Source: Nocardioides sp. J54 (GTDB taxonomy: Bacteria > Actinomycetota > Actinomycetes > Propionibacteriales > Nocardioidaceae). From it: 64,000 nt of DNA. Positions 16,620 to 26,142 of this stretch are shown here, piece after piece; position 1 is the first letter of the stretch; each line of letters begins with the position of its first letter. The position numbers and the translations under genes are program-made. The notes under the pieces were generated by a model. That model did not search any database and was not told the origin of the DNA. It saw only the letters and a program-made list of their open reading frames with translations. The stretch spans positions 49,753-113,752 of the forward strand of contig NZ_JAER01000003.1 in the NCBI RefSeq assembly GCF_000519005.1. The letters are read 5' to 3'.

Positions 16620-17599
16620 TCCTCCACGAACCCGGGCAGGAACTCACCCGTGGGCAGCGCGAGCAGGTTGGACGCGTAGGCGTCGAACCACGGGCCGGTG
16701 CCGAGGATGTTGCTCAGGATGGACACGTACGGGCCGAGGGCGTCGAGGGTCTCCTTGATCCGCTTCTTCTTCGACACCAGGAAGGAGACCAGGCCGTCGA
16801 CCTCCTCCAGCGCCGGGCCGATCTGCTCCTCGTTGTCCTTCACCAGCGCCCGCAGCTCCTTGGCGAGGGTCTCGGCGTTGACGAGCAGGTCGTGCACGGC
16901 GTCCTTGCGGTTCAGCAGCTCCTTGAAGACCAGGTCGCTGTTCTTCATCAGCTCGACCAGGTCGTCGCTGCGCTCGGCGAGCACCTCGGTGACGACCTGC
17001 GAGCTCTCGAAGAGGGACTGCAGCTCCTCGTCGCGCTGGGCCACGGTGCGCGAGAGCCGGGAAATGCCGTCGAAGGACGCCTGGATCTCCGGCGCGGCGA
17101 CGTCGAGGGTGTCGGCGACCGTGTCGAGGGCGGTCGCGAGCTGGTCGGTGTCGATCTCCTCGGTGGTGGCGGTCAGGTCACCGAAGACCCCGACGATGTC
17201 GTACGCCGCCTCGGTGCGGTCGAGCGGGATCGTCTCCCCCGCGGCGAGCTGGCCCTTGCCCACCGGCTGCAGGTCGAGGAACTTCTCGCCGAGCAGGTTG
17301 AGCACCTCGATCGAGGCCGTCGACTCCTCGCCGAACTCCACGTCTCCGTCGAGCTCGAACTTCACCCGCACCCGGTCGGTGTCGAGGGTGACGTCGGTGA
17401 CCCGGCCGACCCGGATGCCGCCGACCTGGACGATGTTGCCCTTGTGGATGCCGCTGGCGTCGCTGAACTCGGCGTAGTAGGTGGTGCCGCGGAAGCCCGG
17501 GAACTTGCCGAGGTTGAAGGTCGCCGCGGAGACCACGGCGAGCACCACGAGGGTGATCACGCCGAGGCGCAGGACGCGTGCTTCGCTCGCCCGGGCCAT
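16616..17599 (-). CDS. mce4C: MceC, Mce4-type operon
   Basis: The protein has 327 residues. The membrane helix LGVITLVVLAVVSAATFNLG precedes the MCE domain with ASGIHKGNIVQVGGIRVGRV and LNLLGEKFLDLQPVG, then a helical region with SQVVTEVLAERSDDLVELM. The ATG at 17599 overlaps the MceB stop (TGATG). An upstream GTG at 17611 adds four residues and cannot be excluded. Confidence 0.87.
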   Translation of the reverse strand: MARASEARVLRLGVITLVVLAVVSAATFNLGKFPGFRGTTYYAEFSDASGIHKGNIVQVGGIRVGRVTDVTLDTDRVRVKFELDGDVEFGEESTASIEVLNLLGEKFLDLQPVGKGQLAAGETIPLDRTEAAYDIVGVFGDLTATTEEIDTDQLATALDTVADTLDVAAPEIQASFDGISRLSRTVAQRDEELQSLFESSQVVTEVLAERSDDLVELMKNSDLVFKELLNRKDAVHDLLVNAETLAKELRALVKDNEEQIGPALEEVDGLVSFLVSKKKRIKETLDALGPYVSILSNILGTGPWFDAYASNLLALPTGEFLPGFVEE

Positions 17600-18699
17600 C
17601 AGTCGTTGCACCTCGGCGCGGAGGAGTGGAACTCGATCTTGTTGAGGTACCTGTTGAGCTCCTTGAGCAGGGACTGCTCGCCGAGCAGGGGCAGCCGGAT
17701 GCTCGCCGACACCCCGCAGACGTAGTACTGGTACCAGGAGCCGTAGGTGCCCGTGCGGGTCTGGTCGGTCATCGTCTCCGGCATCCGGTCGAGCAGCTCG
17801 GCGAGGTTCTTCTGGTTCTCCGGCTTGTTGAGCAGCTTCGCCAGGGAGCGCAGCGCCGCGATGTCCTCCTTGAGCAGCGGACGGCCGCGGCGCACGAAGT
17901 CGGCGACGGTCACGGTCAGCTGCGAGATGTTGTCGAGCGAGGAGCCGATCGCGTCGCGGTCGCGGGCCAGGTCCGTCATCCAGTCCTTCAGCTCGACGAC
18001 GAGGGTGCTCAGCTGGCCGCGGCGATCCTGGACGGTCTCCATGGTCTCGCTGAGGTTGGTGACGACCTCGCCGATCAGCTTGTCGCGGTCGGCGAGCGCC
18101 GAGGTCAGCGACGCGGTGTTCGCGAGCAGGCTGCGCACCGTGCCGCCCTCGCCCTGCAGCACCTGGATCAGGTTCATGCTGAGCTCGTTGACCTGGTCGG
18201 GCGTGAGCGCGGCGAACAGCGGCTTGAAGCCGTCGAAGAGGACGGTCAGGTCCAGCGCGGGCTTGGTGTTCTCGATCGGGATGGTCGCGCCGTCGCGCAA
18301 CGGCTCGGCGTCCTTCGCCTCGTTGCCCTGCACGAGCGCCATGTAGCGGTCGCCGACGAGGTTGAGGAAGCGGATCTCGGCGCGGGAGGCGGTCGTCATC
18401 TCGACGCCGGAGTCGACCTTGAAGGTGACCAGCGCCTGGGAGCGGTTGTGGTGCTCGACCTTCTTGACCTCGCCGACGTTGACGCCCGCGACCCGGACGT
18501 CGTCACCCTTCTCGAGCATGGTCGCGTTGGCGAAGACCGCCTTGAACTCGTTGCGGTCGCCGAAGCCGATGTTGCCCATGATCACGGCCAGGGTGCCGGT
18601 GACCACGACGGAGATGATCGTGAAGATGCCCAGCTTGACCGCCGCGGCGGTCGTGGCGGCGTTGCGCCTCCTCAGCAGGGCACTGGTCGCGTCCTTCAC
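17599..18699 (-). CDS. mce4B: MceB, Mce4-type operon
   Basis: The protein has 366 residues. After a short basic start comes the helix LGIFTIISVVVTGTLAVIMG, then the MCE domain with ATMLEKGDDVRVAGVNVGEV and NLVGDRYMALVQG, then a coil region. The C-terminal YYVCGVSASIRLP is typical of MceB. The GTG start overlaps the MceA stop (GTGA), in keeping with the coupled chain through the whole operon. Confidence 0.87.
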   Translation of the reverse strand: MKDATSALLRRRNAATTAAAVKLGIFTIISVVVTGTLAVIMGNIGFGDRNEFKAVFANATMLEKGDDVRVAGVNVGEVKKVEHHNRSQALVTFKVDSGVEMTTASRAEIRFLNLVGDRYMALVQGNEAKDAEPLRDGATIPIENTKPALDLTVLFDGFKPLFAALTPDQVNELSMNLIQVLQGEGGTVRSLLANTASLTSALADRDKLIGEVVTNLSETMETVQDRRGQLSTLVVELKDWMTDLARDRDAIGSSLDNISQLTVTVADFVRRGRPLLKEDIAALRSLAKLLNKPENQKNLAELLDRMPETMTDQTRTGTYGSWYQYYVCGVSASIRLPLLGEQSLLKELNRYLNKIEFHSSAPRCND

Positions 18700-20027
18700 C
18701 CGGCAGCCCTCCCCTCACGCACGACCGGGCCGTAGAGCAGCGAGCCGAGGGCACCGTACGCCGTGGGGTCGCCGCCGCTGCGCTCGGCGAGCATGACGTT
18801 GACGATCTTCTGCTCGCTCGAGGTGCCGGCGTAGCCGCTGTCGATGCCGGAGCGGTGCGCGACCGGGTTCGGGTTCGACAGGCCGGGGACCGGGAACGGC
18901 AGGTAGCCGCCCTTCTCGTCCTGGTCGGTGCCCTGGTCCAGCGGGTTCCGGTCGCTGGGGACCTTGAAGCTCGGCAGGCCGGCGCACCACGGTCCGTGGC
19001 CGACCTCGCCGTAGGTCGGCAGGTCGCGCTCGTCGTACACGCGGAACTGCGGGGCGCCGAGCTCGATGTACTGCTTCACCCAGTTGCCCTCGAAGGTCTT
19101 GGAGAGGATGGGCTCGTAGTTGGCGGCGCCGCGGATGAGGCACGGGAACTCGGGCGAGTACTCTGCGAGCAGCGCGATCACCGGCGCGGTCACCTCCCCC
19201 ATCCGGATCAGGTTCTGCTCGTTGTTGCCCAGCACCCGCGTGGCGGTGTTCGCGAGGCCGGTGAGGTCGGAGAAGAAGACGTCGAGGTCAGCGGCCTTCT
19301 CCTGCAGCGTCTTGCTGGTGACGGTGACGTTGTCGAGCACGTCGAGCAGGTCGGGCGCGGCCAGGTCGTAGGCGTCGGCGACGTCGGCGAGGGCCTCGAG
19401 GTCCTGGCGCAGCGTCGGCAGCGAGTCGTCGATGGCGCCGATGTAGGTGCCGAGCTGGTCCATGGTCCTGCCGAGGTCCTGCCCGCGGCCGTCGAGCGCG
19501 GTCGACAGCGCATTGAGGGTCAGGTTGAGGTCGACCGGGCGCACGGCGCGCAGCAGCGGGAAGAGGTCGGCGAGGATCTGGCTGAGCTCGACGTTGGTCT
19601 CGACCCGGTCGGAGGGGATCACGTCGCCGTCCTCCAGCGGCCGGCCGGGCTCGCCGTCGGGCTTCATGAAGGCCACGAACTTCTGGCCGAACAGCGTGGT
19701 CGGCAGGATGTGCACGCCCGAGTTGGCCGGGATCTTCTTCGCGGCGTCGGGCTGGAGGGCGAGGGTGATCTCGGCCTCCTTGCCGTCCTGGTCGATCTTC
19801 TCGACCCGCCCGACGAGCACCCCGTTGATCCGCACGTCGCCGAACTTCGCCAGCTGCAGGCCGGCCCGGTCGGCCTTGACGGTGACGCGCGTGACGTCCT
19901 CGAACGTCTTGTTGTAGAGCGCGATCGAGAGCCACAGCAGCAGCGCGATCACCGAGATGAACGCGATGCCCGCGACGACCAGACGGTTGTGCTCGCGGGC
20001 GCTGTCGTGATGGATGTTCACCAGCAC
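18696..20027 (-). CDS. mce4A: MceA, Mce4-type operon
   Basis: The protein has 443 residues from a GTG seven bases after the yrbEB stop. The helix LVVAGIAFISVIALLLWLSI anchors the MCE domain, with LQLAKFGDVRINGVLVGRVE and LPTTLFGQKFVAFMKP, the latter typical of MceA proteins. The long C-terminal part includes YSPEFPCLIRGAANYEP, also usual for MceA. It is the first of six MCE subunits and probably contacts the YrbE permease pair. Confidence 0.88.
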   Translation of the reverse strand: MLVNIHHDSAREHNRLVVAGIAFISVIALLLWLSIALYNKTFEDVTRVTVKADRAGLQLAKFGDVRINGVLVGRVEKIDQDGKEAEITLALQPDAAKKIPANSGVHILPTTLFGQKFVAFMKPDGEPGRPLEDGDVIPSDRVETNVELSQILADLFPLLRAVRPVDLNLTLNALSTALDGRGQDLGRTMDQLGTYIGAIDDSLPTLRQDLEALADVADAYDLAAPDLLDVLDNVTVTSKTLQEKAADLDVFFSDLTGLANTATRVLGNNEQNLIRMGEVTAPVIALLAEYSPEFPCLIRGAANYEPILSKTFEGNWVKQYIELGAPQFRVYDERDLPTYGEVGHGPWCAGLPSFKVPSDRNPLDQGTDQDEKGGYLPFPVPGLSNPNPVAHRSGIDSGYAGTSSEQKIVNVMLAERSGGDPTAYGALGSLLYGPVVREGRAAG

Positions 20028-20034
20028 CTTGGAA

Positions 20035-20874
20035 TCACCCCGTGATCCTGACGGTGGTCGTCGAGCCCCAGATCGCGAAGCTCAGGAAGAAGTCCGCGAC
20101 CACGATCGTCACGATGCTCGTCCGGATCGCCTTGCCGACGGCGCGGCCGACACCGGCGGGACCGCCGGAGGCCGTGTAGCCGTAGTAGCAGTGGATGAGG
20201 ATCACCGCGACGGCGAGGAAGAGCAGCTTGAAGAACGACCACACCATGTCGATGGGCGGCAGGAACTGCAGGAAGTAGTGGTCGTAGGTGCCGGCGGACT
20301 GTCCGTAGATGAGCGTCACGATCAGCCGCGGCGAGAGGTACGACGCACAGAGGGCCACGATGTAGAGCGGGATGACCGCGACGAAGGCCGCCACCATCCG
20401 GGTGGTGACCAGGAAGGGCAGCGACGGGATGCCCATCACCTCGAGGGCGTCGATCTCCTCGGAGATCCGCATCGCGCCCAGGCGGGCGGTGTAGCCGCAG
20501 CCGACCGTCGCAGCCAGCGCGATCGCGGAGACGAGCGGCGCCACCTCGCGGGTGTTGAAGTAGGCCGAGATGAAGGCGCTGAACTTCGCGACGCCGATCT
20601 GGCTGAGCGAGGCGTAGCCCTGGATGCCGACCTCGGTGCCGGCGAAGAACGCCATGAACGCGATCACGCCGACCGAGCCGGCGATCAGGCTGAGCCCGCC
20701 GGCGCCGAAGGCGACCTCGGCGAGGGTGTTGCTGATCTCGCGGGGGTAGCGGCGGATCGCGCGCGGCGCCCACATCAGCGCCTTCGTGTAGAAGAGCAGC
20801 TGGTCGCCGTACCCCTCGAGCGTGGAGCGGCCGGCCCGTACGCCGTCGGACATGAAACCGGGGAAGCCCGCCAT
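20035..20874 (-). CDS. yrbE4B: YrbEB/MlaE-type permease subunit, Mce4-type operon
   Basis: The protein has 279 residues and five to six membrane segments, for example LCASYLSPRLIVTLIYG. The MlaE core is EVAPLVSAIALAATVGCGYT followed by LGAMRISEEIDALEVMGIP, the conserved motif that contacts the ATPase. With YrbEA it forms the membrane channel of the Mce importer; the ATPase MceG is not encoded here, as usual. The ATG overlaps the YrbEA stop (TGATG). Confidence 0.9.
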   Translation of the reverse strand: MAGFPGFMSDGVRAGRSTLEGYGDQLLFYTKALMWAPRAIRRYPREISNTLAEVAFGAGGLSLIAGSVGVIAFMAFFAGTEVGIQGYASLSQIGVAKFSAFISAYFNTREVAPLVSAIALAATVGCGYTARLGAMRISEEIDALEVMGIPSLPFLVTTRMVAAFVAVIPLYIVALCASYLSPRLIVTLIYGQSAGTYDHYFLQFLPPIDMVWSFFKLLFLAVAVILIHCYYGYTASGGPAGVGRAVGKAIRTSIVTIVVADFFLSFAIWGSTTTVRITG

Positions 20875-21647
20875 CACAACCCCACCGGCGGTGCGACCTG
20901 GAAGTAGATGGCCGTGATCACCGCGTTCAGGAAGAACAGCGCCATGAACGCGACGATCACCGACTCGTTGACGGCGCGGCCGACGCCGCTGGGGCCGCCG
21001 CCCGCGCCGAGGCCCTTGTAGGCCCCGATGATCGCGGCGAGCCACCCGAAGATGACCGCCTTCACCATCGCGATGTAGAGGTCGGGCAGCGAGGCGAGGG
21101 CCGTGAACGAGGACAGGAAGGCGCCCGCGGAGCCGCCCTGCACGATGACCGTGAAGAAGTAGCCGCCACCGATGCCGGTGCCGATCACGATGCCGTTGAT
21201 CATCAGCGCGACGAACATGGTGGCGACGACGCGGGGCACGACCAGGCGCTCGAGCGGGTCGATGCCGAGCACCTCCATCGCGTCGATCTCCTCGCGGATC
21301 TTGCGGGCACCGAGGTCGGAGCAGATGGCCGAGCCTGCGGCACCGGCGATGATCATCGCCGCGGCCATCGGTGCTGCCTCCCGGACGGTCGCGAGCACGG
21401 CCGTCGCACCGGCGAAGGACTGGGCGCCGAGCTGTCCGGTCAGGTTGCCCACCTGCAGCGAGATGACCGCGCCGAACGGGATCGAGACCAGGATCGTCGG
21501 CATCAGCGTCACGCTGGTGACGAACCACGCCTGCTCGAGGAACTCGCGGACCTGGAAGGGGCGGGTGAAGATCCGCTTGGTCACCTCGACGACCATGACC
21601 GCGATCTCACCGGGGCCGCGAACGACCGAAACGGCGTTGAACGCCAC
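20874..21647 (-). CDS. yrbE4A: YrbEA/MlaE-type permease subunit, Mce4-type operon
   Basis: The protein has 257 residues. The MlaE motif GSAICSDLGARKIREEIDAM is followed by EVLGIDPLERLVVPRV, and the C-terminal half has hydrophobic segments. It is the first gene of the first mce operon. The GTG at 21647 has AGAGGAG seven to thirteen bases upstream, and the longer frame to 21824 would cross the promoter and operator at 21704-21732. It pairs with YrbEB to form the permease of a KstR-controlled, presumably sterol-importing system. Confidence 0.9.
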   Translation of the reverse strand: MAFNAVSVVRGPGEIAVMVVEVTKRIFTRPFQVREFLEQAWFVTSVTLMPTILVSIPFGAVISLQVGNLTGQLGAQSFAGATAVLATVREAAPMAAAMIIAGAAGSAICSDLGARKIREEIDAMEVLGIDPLERLVVPRVVATMFVALMINGIVIGTGIGGGYFFTVIVQGGSAGAFLSSFTALASLPDLYIAMVKAVIFGWLAAIIGAYKGLGAGGGPSGVGRAVNESVIVAFMALFFLNAVITAIYFQVAPPVGL

Positions 21648-21703
21648 GCCCCACTCCTCTCCCCGTACTGACTGCGCCGGGACCGGGCCCCTTGCGCCCG
21701 GCA

Positions 21704-21732
21704 ATACTAGAACACGTTCTCGTTGTGACCAA
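21704..21732 (-). promoter_or_regulatory. Promoter of the Mce4-type operon with KstR site in the spacer
   Basis: On the minus strand TTGGTC (21727-21732) and TAGTAT (21704-21709) are separated by 17 bases. The spacer holds TAGAACACGTTCTC (21708-21721, plus-strand reading), which fits the KstR consensus except for the last base. It lies about 60 bases before the YrbEA start, so repressor binding would block the promoter. Confidence 0.75.
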
Positions 21733-21847
21733 CGCGACATGTTGTGACGGCGCCCACAGGCGTCCTCCCTCTGAGGGCTCAACGGACCCCCTCCGCGTGG
21801 GTCACGGGAAGTGACGCCACTCACATCCGGGTCCCTAGGATCGTTCC

Positions 21848-22537
21848 GTGCCGCCTCCCGCGTCCGACCTGCCCACGCCCCTGCGGGCGGTGGTGGGGCA
21901 CCCCTCAGCGGTGCTCCTGGTCACCCAGCTGCTGCTCGTGCTCGCCTACCCCGGCCTCCAGGGCTCGACCGTCGGCCGCGCCGTCGCGGGCGTGGCCCAG
22001 ATGGCCGTCGTGCTCAGCGCAGTGTGGGCCGTGCGCCGCACGGAGGTGCTCACCTGGGTGGCGCTGCTGCTCGGCGGCCCGTCCGTCGTGCTCGCCGTCG
22101 CGGAGGCGGTCCAGCCGGACGTCGGCTGGGTCGTGGTCGCCTCGGCGGCCTTCCACGTGCCGTTCTACCTCTTCGTGTCCTACGCGCTGGTGCGCTACCT
22201 CTTCCACGACGACAAGGTCACCCGCGACGAGCTCTTCGCGACCGCGGCTGCGTTCACGGTCGTGGCCTGGGGCTTCGCCTACCTGTACGCCGCCGTGCAG
22301 GTGCTCTGGCCGGGCTCCTTCGTCGGCTGGTCGAGCCCCGAGGGCGCGACGGAGCTGCCCTGGTTCGAGCTGCTGTACCTGTCGTTCACGACGCTGACCA
22401 GCGTCGGGCTGTCCGACATCTACCCCGTCCTCGCCCAGGCGCGCGGCGTGGTGATGGTCGAGCAGGTCGTCGGGGTGTTCTACGTGGCCCTCGTCGTGGC
22501 ACGCATCGTCGGGCTCACCGCGCGTCGGCGGGGCTGA
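21848..22537 (+). CDS. Two-pore-helix ion channel-like membrane protein (Ion_trans_2)
   Basis: The protein has 229 residues with about six hydrophobic segments. The C-terminal part has the pore layout of potassium channels: ELLYLSFTTLTSVGLSDIYP followed by a final helix, VEQVVGVFYVALVVARIVGL. The selectivity filter reads TSVGLSD where classical K+ channels have TVGYGD, so ion selectivity is uncertain. No RCK domain follows. It starts at a GTG and is convergent with the MFS gene, 15 bases apart. It is transcribed away from the mce operon and shows no link with it. Confidence 0.75.
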   Translation: MPPPASDLPTPLRAVVGHPSAVLLVTQLLLVLAYPGLQGSTVGRAVAGVAQMAVVLSAVWAVRRTEVLTWVALLLGGPSVVLAVAEAVQPDVGWVVVASAAFHVPFYLFVSYALVRYLFHDDKVTRDELFATAAAFTVVAWGFAYLYAAVQVLWPGSFVGWSSPEGATELPWFELLYLSFTTLTSVGLSDIYPVLAQARGVVMVEQVVGVFYVALVVARIVGLTARRRG

Positions 22538-22552
22538 GCAGGGCCCGGTCCC

Positions 22553-23863
22553 TCAGGGGCGGCCGAGGTCGACCATCGTGCTGCCGCCCGCGACCTGCTC
22601 GCGGGTGGTCAGCGAGCGGACGCGCCGGCGGTAGCGGAGCACCTGCGCGGCACCGAGCGCCCACAGGACGTACTGGACGGCCATCGCCCAGCGGAACGCC
22701 TCCGGCGTGTAGGTGCCCTCCGCGCCGCCCGGCGAGAGCAGGTCGAGGACCACACCGACCGCGACGATCACGAGCAGCGAGGACGTGAAGCCACCGACGT
22801 TGATGATGCCGCTGGCACTGGCCGTGCGGTGGTCGGGGTTGCTGGTGCGGGCGACGTCGAAGCCCACCATCGAGCCCGGTCCGCCGGCGCCGGTCACCAG
22901 GATCAGCAGGACCAGCAGCCACAGCGGGGCGTCGCCGGGCCACAGCAGCACGGCCGCCCACACGCTGGCCATCGCGGCGATGATCGTCAGCCCGAGCGTC
23001 GAGCGGTGCCACGGCTGCCGTCCGACCAGCCACCCGAAGAGCGGGCCGTAGACCAGGTTGGTCAGGAAGAGCACCGAGATGAGCACGCCCGCGGTCGTCC
23101 GTGAGGTGTGCTCGGCGGTGACGAGGAACGGGAAGCCCCACAGCAGGCCGAGCAGGGCGGGGCTGAACGGGGTGGAGAAGTGGATCCACAGGCCCAGCCG
23201 CGTGCCCGGCTGCTCCCACGACGCCGCCAGGCTCCGGCCGAGGGCGCGGGCCGTCATCGGCACGCCCCGCAGGTGCGCCTGCGCGGGCGTGTCGTGCAGC
23301 ACCAGGCGCAGCACGACCAGCATGACCATGCCGGCGACCGCGCCGGCGAGGTAGGCACGGGTCCAGCCGAGCTGGCCCAGCGCCCAGGTCATCGGGGCCG
23401 CGGCGCCGAGTGCGCCGAGCTGGCCCAGGTTGCCGGTCAGCTGGCTGACCAGCGGGACCTGCCGGGCCGGGAACCACGACGTCACCAGCCGCAGCACGCA
23501 GATGAAGGTCATCGCGTCGCCCACACCCACCAGCGCGCGGGCGACCAGCGCAGTCGGGTAGTCGCCGGCGAACGCGAACGCCGCCTGCCCGGTGCTGACC
23601 ACCGTGACCGCCGCGGTGAGCACCGTGCGGGAGCCGAAGCGGTCGACCATGAGGCCGACCGGGACCTGCATGGCGGCGTACACGAGCAGCTGGAGCATCG
23701 TGAACGACGCCAGCTGGCTGGCCGAGATGTCGAAGCGCTCGGTCGCGGCGAGGCCGGCGACCGCGAGGCTGCTGCGGTGGAAGACGGCGAGGCCGTAGAC
23801 CACCAGGCCGACCGCCCAGACGATGTAGCGCCGCCCAGGCCTGGACCCGGGCTCCGCACTCAC
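22553..23863 (-). CDS. MFS transporter
   Basis: The protein has 436 residues from a GTG. About twelve membrane helices are visible. The loop 2-3 motif GLMVDRFGSRTVL and the segment ALVARALVGVGDAMTFICVL are typical of major facilitator proteins. A second-half counterpart, WLVGRQPWHRSTLGL, is also visible. The substrate cannot be assigned. The N-terminal RYIVWAVGLVVYGLAVFHRS resembles general organic-anion MFS carriers. No partner gene or regulator sits nearby. Confidence 0.85.
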   Translation of the reverse strand: MSAEPGSRPGRRYIVWAVGLVVYGLAVFHRSSLAVAGLAATERFDISASQLASFTMLQLLVYAAMQVPVGLMVDRFGSRTVLTAAVTVVSTGQAAFAFAGDYPTALVARALVGVGDAMTFICVLRLVTSWFPARQVPLVSQLTGNLGQLGALGAAAPMTWALGQLGWTRAYLAGAVAGMVMLVVLRLVLHDTPAQAHLRGVPMTARALGRSLAASWEQPGTRLGLWIHFSTPFSPALLGLLWGFPFLVTAEHTSRTTAGVLISVLFLTNLVYGPLFGWLVGRQPWHRSTLGLTIIAAMASVWAAVLLWPGDAPLWLLVLLILVTGAGGPGSMVGFDVARTSNPDHRTASASGIINVGGFTSSLLVIVAVGVVLDLLSPGGAEGTYTPEAFRWAMAVQYVLWALGAAQVLRYRRRVRSLTTREQVAGGSTMVDLGRP

Positions 23864-23956
23864 CAGAGCAGGTTACCCACGCCAGGGGGCGCAGCCGGCG
23901 TCGAGGACGACGTGCCCCGGCTCACTCGAGCTCGTCCCTCGCTCGGCGCTCCCTCC

Positions 23957-26086
23957 TCACTTGGTCGCTTCCATCATCTGGCGGAGCTCCTTCTTGAGCT
24001 CGCCGATCTCGTCACGCAGGCGGGCGGCGAGCTCGAACTGGAGCTCGGTGGCGGCGGCCTTCATCTGGTCGGTGAGGTCCTGGATCAGCTGGGCCAGGTC
24101 GGAGCTGGGCATCCCGGCGAGCTCGGCGGCGTGTCCGCCGACGTCGGTGGAGCGCAGTGCCGGGGTCGGGGACTTCGCCGGCTTCACGCCGCCGGCGCGG
24201 CCCTTCTGACCGACGTCGGCCCAGGTCTGCAGCAGCTGCTGGGTGGTCTCGTCCTCGCGGGCGAGCATCTCGGTGATGTCGGCGATCTTCTTGCGCAGCG
24301 GCTGCGGGTCGATGCCGTGCGCCTCGTTGTAGGCGATCTGCTTCTCGCGGCGCCGGTTGGTCTCCTCGATCGCCGACTCCATCGACGGGGTGATCCGGTC
24401 GGCGTACATGTGCACCTGGCCGGACACGTTGCGGGCGGCGCGGCCGATGGTCTGGATGAGCGACTTGTCGGAGCGCAGGAAGCCCTCCTTGTCGGCGTCG
24501 AGGATCGCCACCAGCGACACCTCGGGCAGGTCGAGGCCCTCGCGGAGCAGGTTGATGCCGACGAGGACGTCGTAGAGGCCGAGCCGCAGGTCACGCAGCA
24601 GCTCGATCCGCTTGAGGGTGTCGACCTCCGAGTGCAGGTAGCGGGTGCGGATGCCGGCGTCGAGGAGGTAGTCGGTGAGGTCCTCCGACATCTTCTTCGT
24701 CAGCGTGGTCACCAGGACCCGCTCGTCCTTCTCGGCGCGGGTGCGGATCTCGTGGATCAGGTCGTCGATCTGTCCCTTGGTCGGCTTCACCACCACCTCG
24801 GGGTCGACCAGGCCGGTCGGGCGGATGATCTGCTCGACCACGTCGCCCTGCACCTTGTCGAGCTCGTAGTCGCCCGGGGTCGCCGAGAGGTAGACGGTCT
24901 GGCCGATCCGCTCGAGGAACTCCTCCCAGCGCAGCGGCCGGTTGTCCATCGCGCTCGGCAGGCGGAAGCCGTGCTCGACCAGGTTGCGCTTGCGGGACAT
25001 GTCGCCCTCGTACATGCCGCCGATCTGCGGGACCGCGACGTGCGACTCGTCGACCACGAGCACGAAGTCCTCGGGGAAGTAGTCGAGCAGGGTGTTCGGC
25101 GCGCTGCCACGGCTGCGGCCGTCCATGTGCATCGAGTAGTTCTCGATGCCGGAGCACGAGCCGACCTGGCGCATCATCTCGATGTCGTAGGTCGTGCGCA
25201 TCCGCAGTCGCTGCGCCTCGAGCATCTTGCCCTGCTTCTCGAAGACGGCGAGCTGCTCGGCGAGCTCGGCCTCGATGCCGGCGATCGCGCGCTCCATCCG
25301 CTCGGGCCCGGCGATGTAGTGGCTGGCCGGGAAGACGTAGAGCTCCTGGTCCTCGGTGAGCACCTCGCCGGTCACCGGGTGCAGGGTCATCAGCCGCTCG
25401 ATCTCGTCGCCGAAGAACTCGATGCGCACCGCCATCTCCTCGTAGACCGGGAAGATCTCGAGGGTGTCGCCGCGCACCCGGAAGGTGCCGCGGGTGAAGG
25501 CGAGGTCGTTGCGGGTGTACTGGATCTCCACGAGGCGGCGCAGCACCGAGTCCCGGTCGTGCTCCTCGCCCACGCGCAGGCGGATCATCCGGTCGACGTA
25601 CTCCTGCGGGGTGCCGAGGCCGTAGATGCACGACACGGTGGAGACCACGATGACGTCGCGGCGGGTGAGCAGGCTGTTGGTCGCCGAGTGCCGCAGCCGC
25701 TCGACCTCCTCGTTGATGGAGGAGTCCTTCTCGATGTAGGTGTCGGTCTGCGGGACGTAGGCCTCGGGCTGGTAGTAGTCGTAGTACGAGACGAAGTACT
25801 CGACCGCGTTGTCGGGGAAGAGCTGGCGCAGCTCGTTGGCGAACTGCGCGGCCAGGGTCTTGTTGGGCTGGAGCACCAGCATCGGTCGCTGGACCTGCTC
25901 GGCGACCCAGGCGACCGTGGCGGTCTTGCCGGTGCCGGTCGCGCCGAGGAGGACGACGTCCTGGACACCGTCGTTGAGCCGCTTGGTGATCTCCGCGATC
26001 GCGGTCGGCTGGTCGCCGGAGGGTGTGTACTCCGACTTCACGTGGAAGGGGGCGACACGACGCTCGAGATCGGTGACCGGACGCAT
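23957..26086 (-). CDS. uvrB: Excinuclease ABC subunit B, UvrB
   Basis: The protein has 709 residues, normal for UvrB. In order: [18 protein letters not shown], the Walker A loop [16 protein letters not shown], the beta-hairpin region [20 protein letters not shown], the helicase motif [18 protein letters not shown], motif [23 protein letters not shown] and [13 protein letters not shown], and a C-terminal UVR domain ([20 protein letters not shown]). It loads onto damaged DNA with UvrA and positions UvrC. The ATG at 26086 was chosen; the longer frame is the shadow of the CMD gene. No LexA-type box (GAACnnnnGTTC) was seen in the 56-base gap upstream. Confidence 0.97.
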   Translation of the reverse strand: MRPVTDLERRVAPFHVKSEYTPSGDQPTAIAEITKRLNDGVQDVVLLGATGTGKTATVAWVAEQVQRPMLVLQPNKTLAAQFANELRQLFPDNAVEYFVSYYDYYQPEAYVPQTDTYIEKDSSINEEVERLRHSATNSLLTRRDVIVVSTVSCIYGLGTPQEYVDRMIRLRVGEEHDRDSVLRRLVEIQYTRNDLAFTRGTFRVRGDTLEIFPVYEEMAVRIEFFGDEIERLMTLHPVTGEVLTEDQELYVFPASHYIAGPERMERAIAGIEAELAEQLAVFEKQGKMLEAQRLRMRTTYDIEMMRQVGSCSGIENYSMHMDGRSRGSAPNTLLDYFPEDFVLVVDESHVAVPQIGGMYEGDMSRKRNLVEHGFRLPSAMDNRPLRWEEFLERIGQTVYLSATPGDYELDKVQGDVVEQIIRPTGLVDPEVVVKPTKGQIDDLIHEIRTRAEKDERVLVTTLTKKMSEDLTDYLLDAGIRTRYLHSEVDTLKRIELLRDLRLGLYDVLVGINLLREGLDLPEVSLVAILDADKEGFLRSDKSLIQTIGRAARNVSGQVHMYADRITPSMESAIEETNRRREKQIAYNEAHGIDPQPLRKKIADITEMLAREDETTQQLLQTWADVGQKGRAGGVKPAKSPTPALRSTDVGGHAAELAGMPSSDLAQLIQDLTDQMKAAATELQFELAARLRDEIGELKKELRQMMEATK

Positions 26087-26142
26087 GGGCTCCAGCGTAC
26101 GAGGGGCCGCCGACAACCCCTCCGCGCCCGGCCCCCGGCCGG

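Noticed and set aside
26087..26142. LexA/SOS box before uvrB
   Set aside because: No GAACnnnnGTTC or related sequence is present in the short gap upstream.
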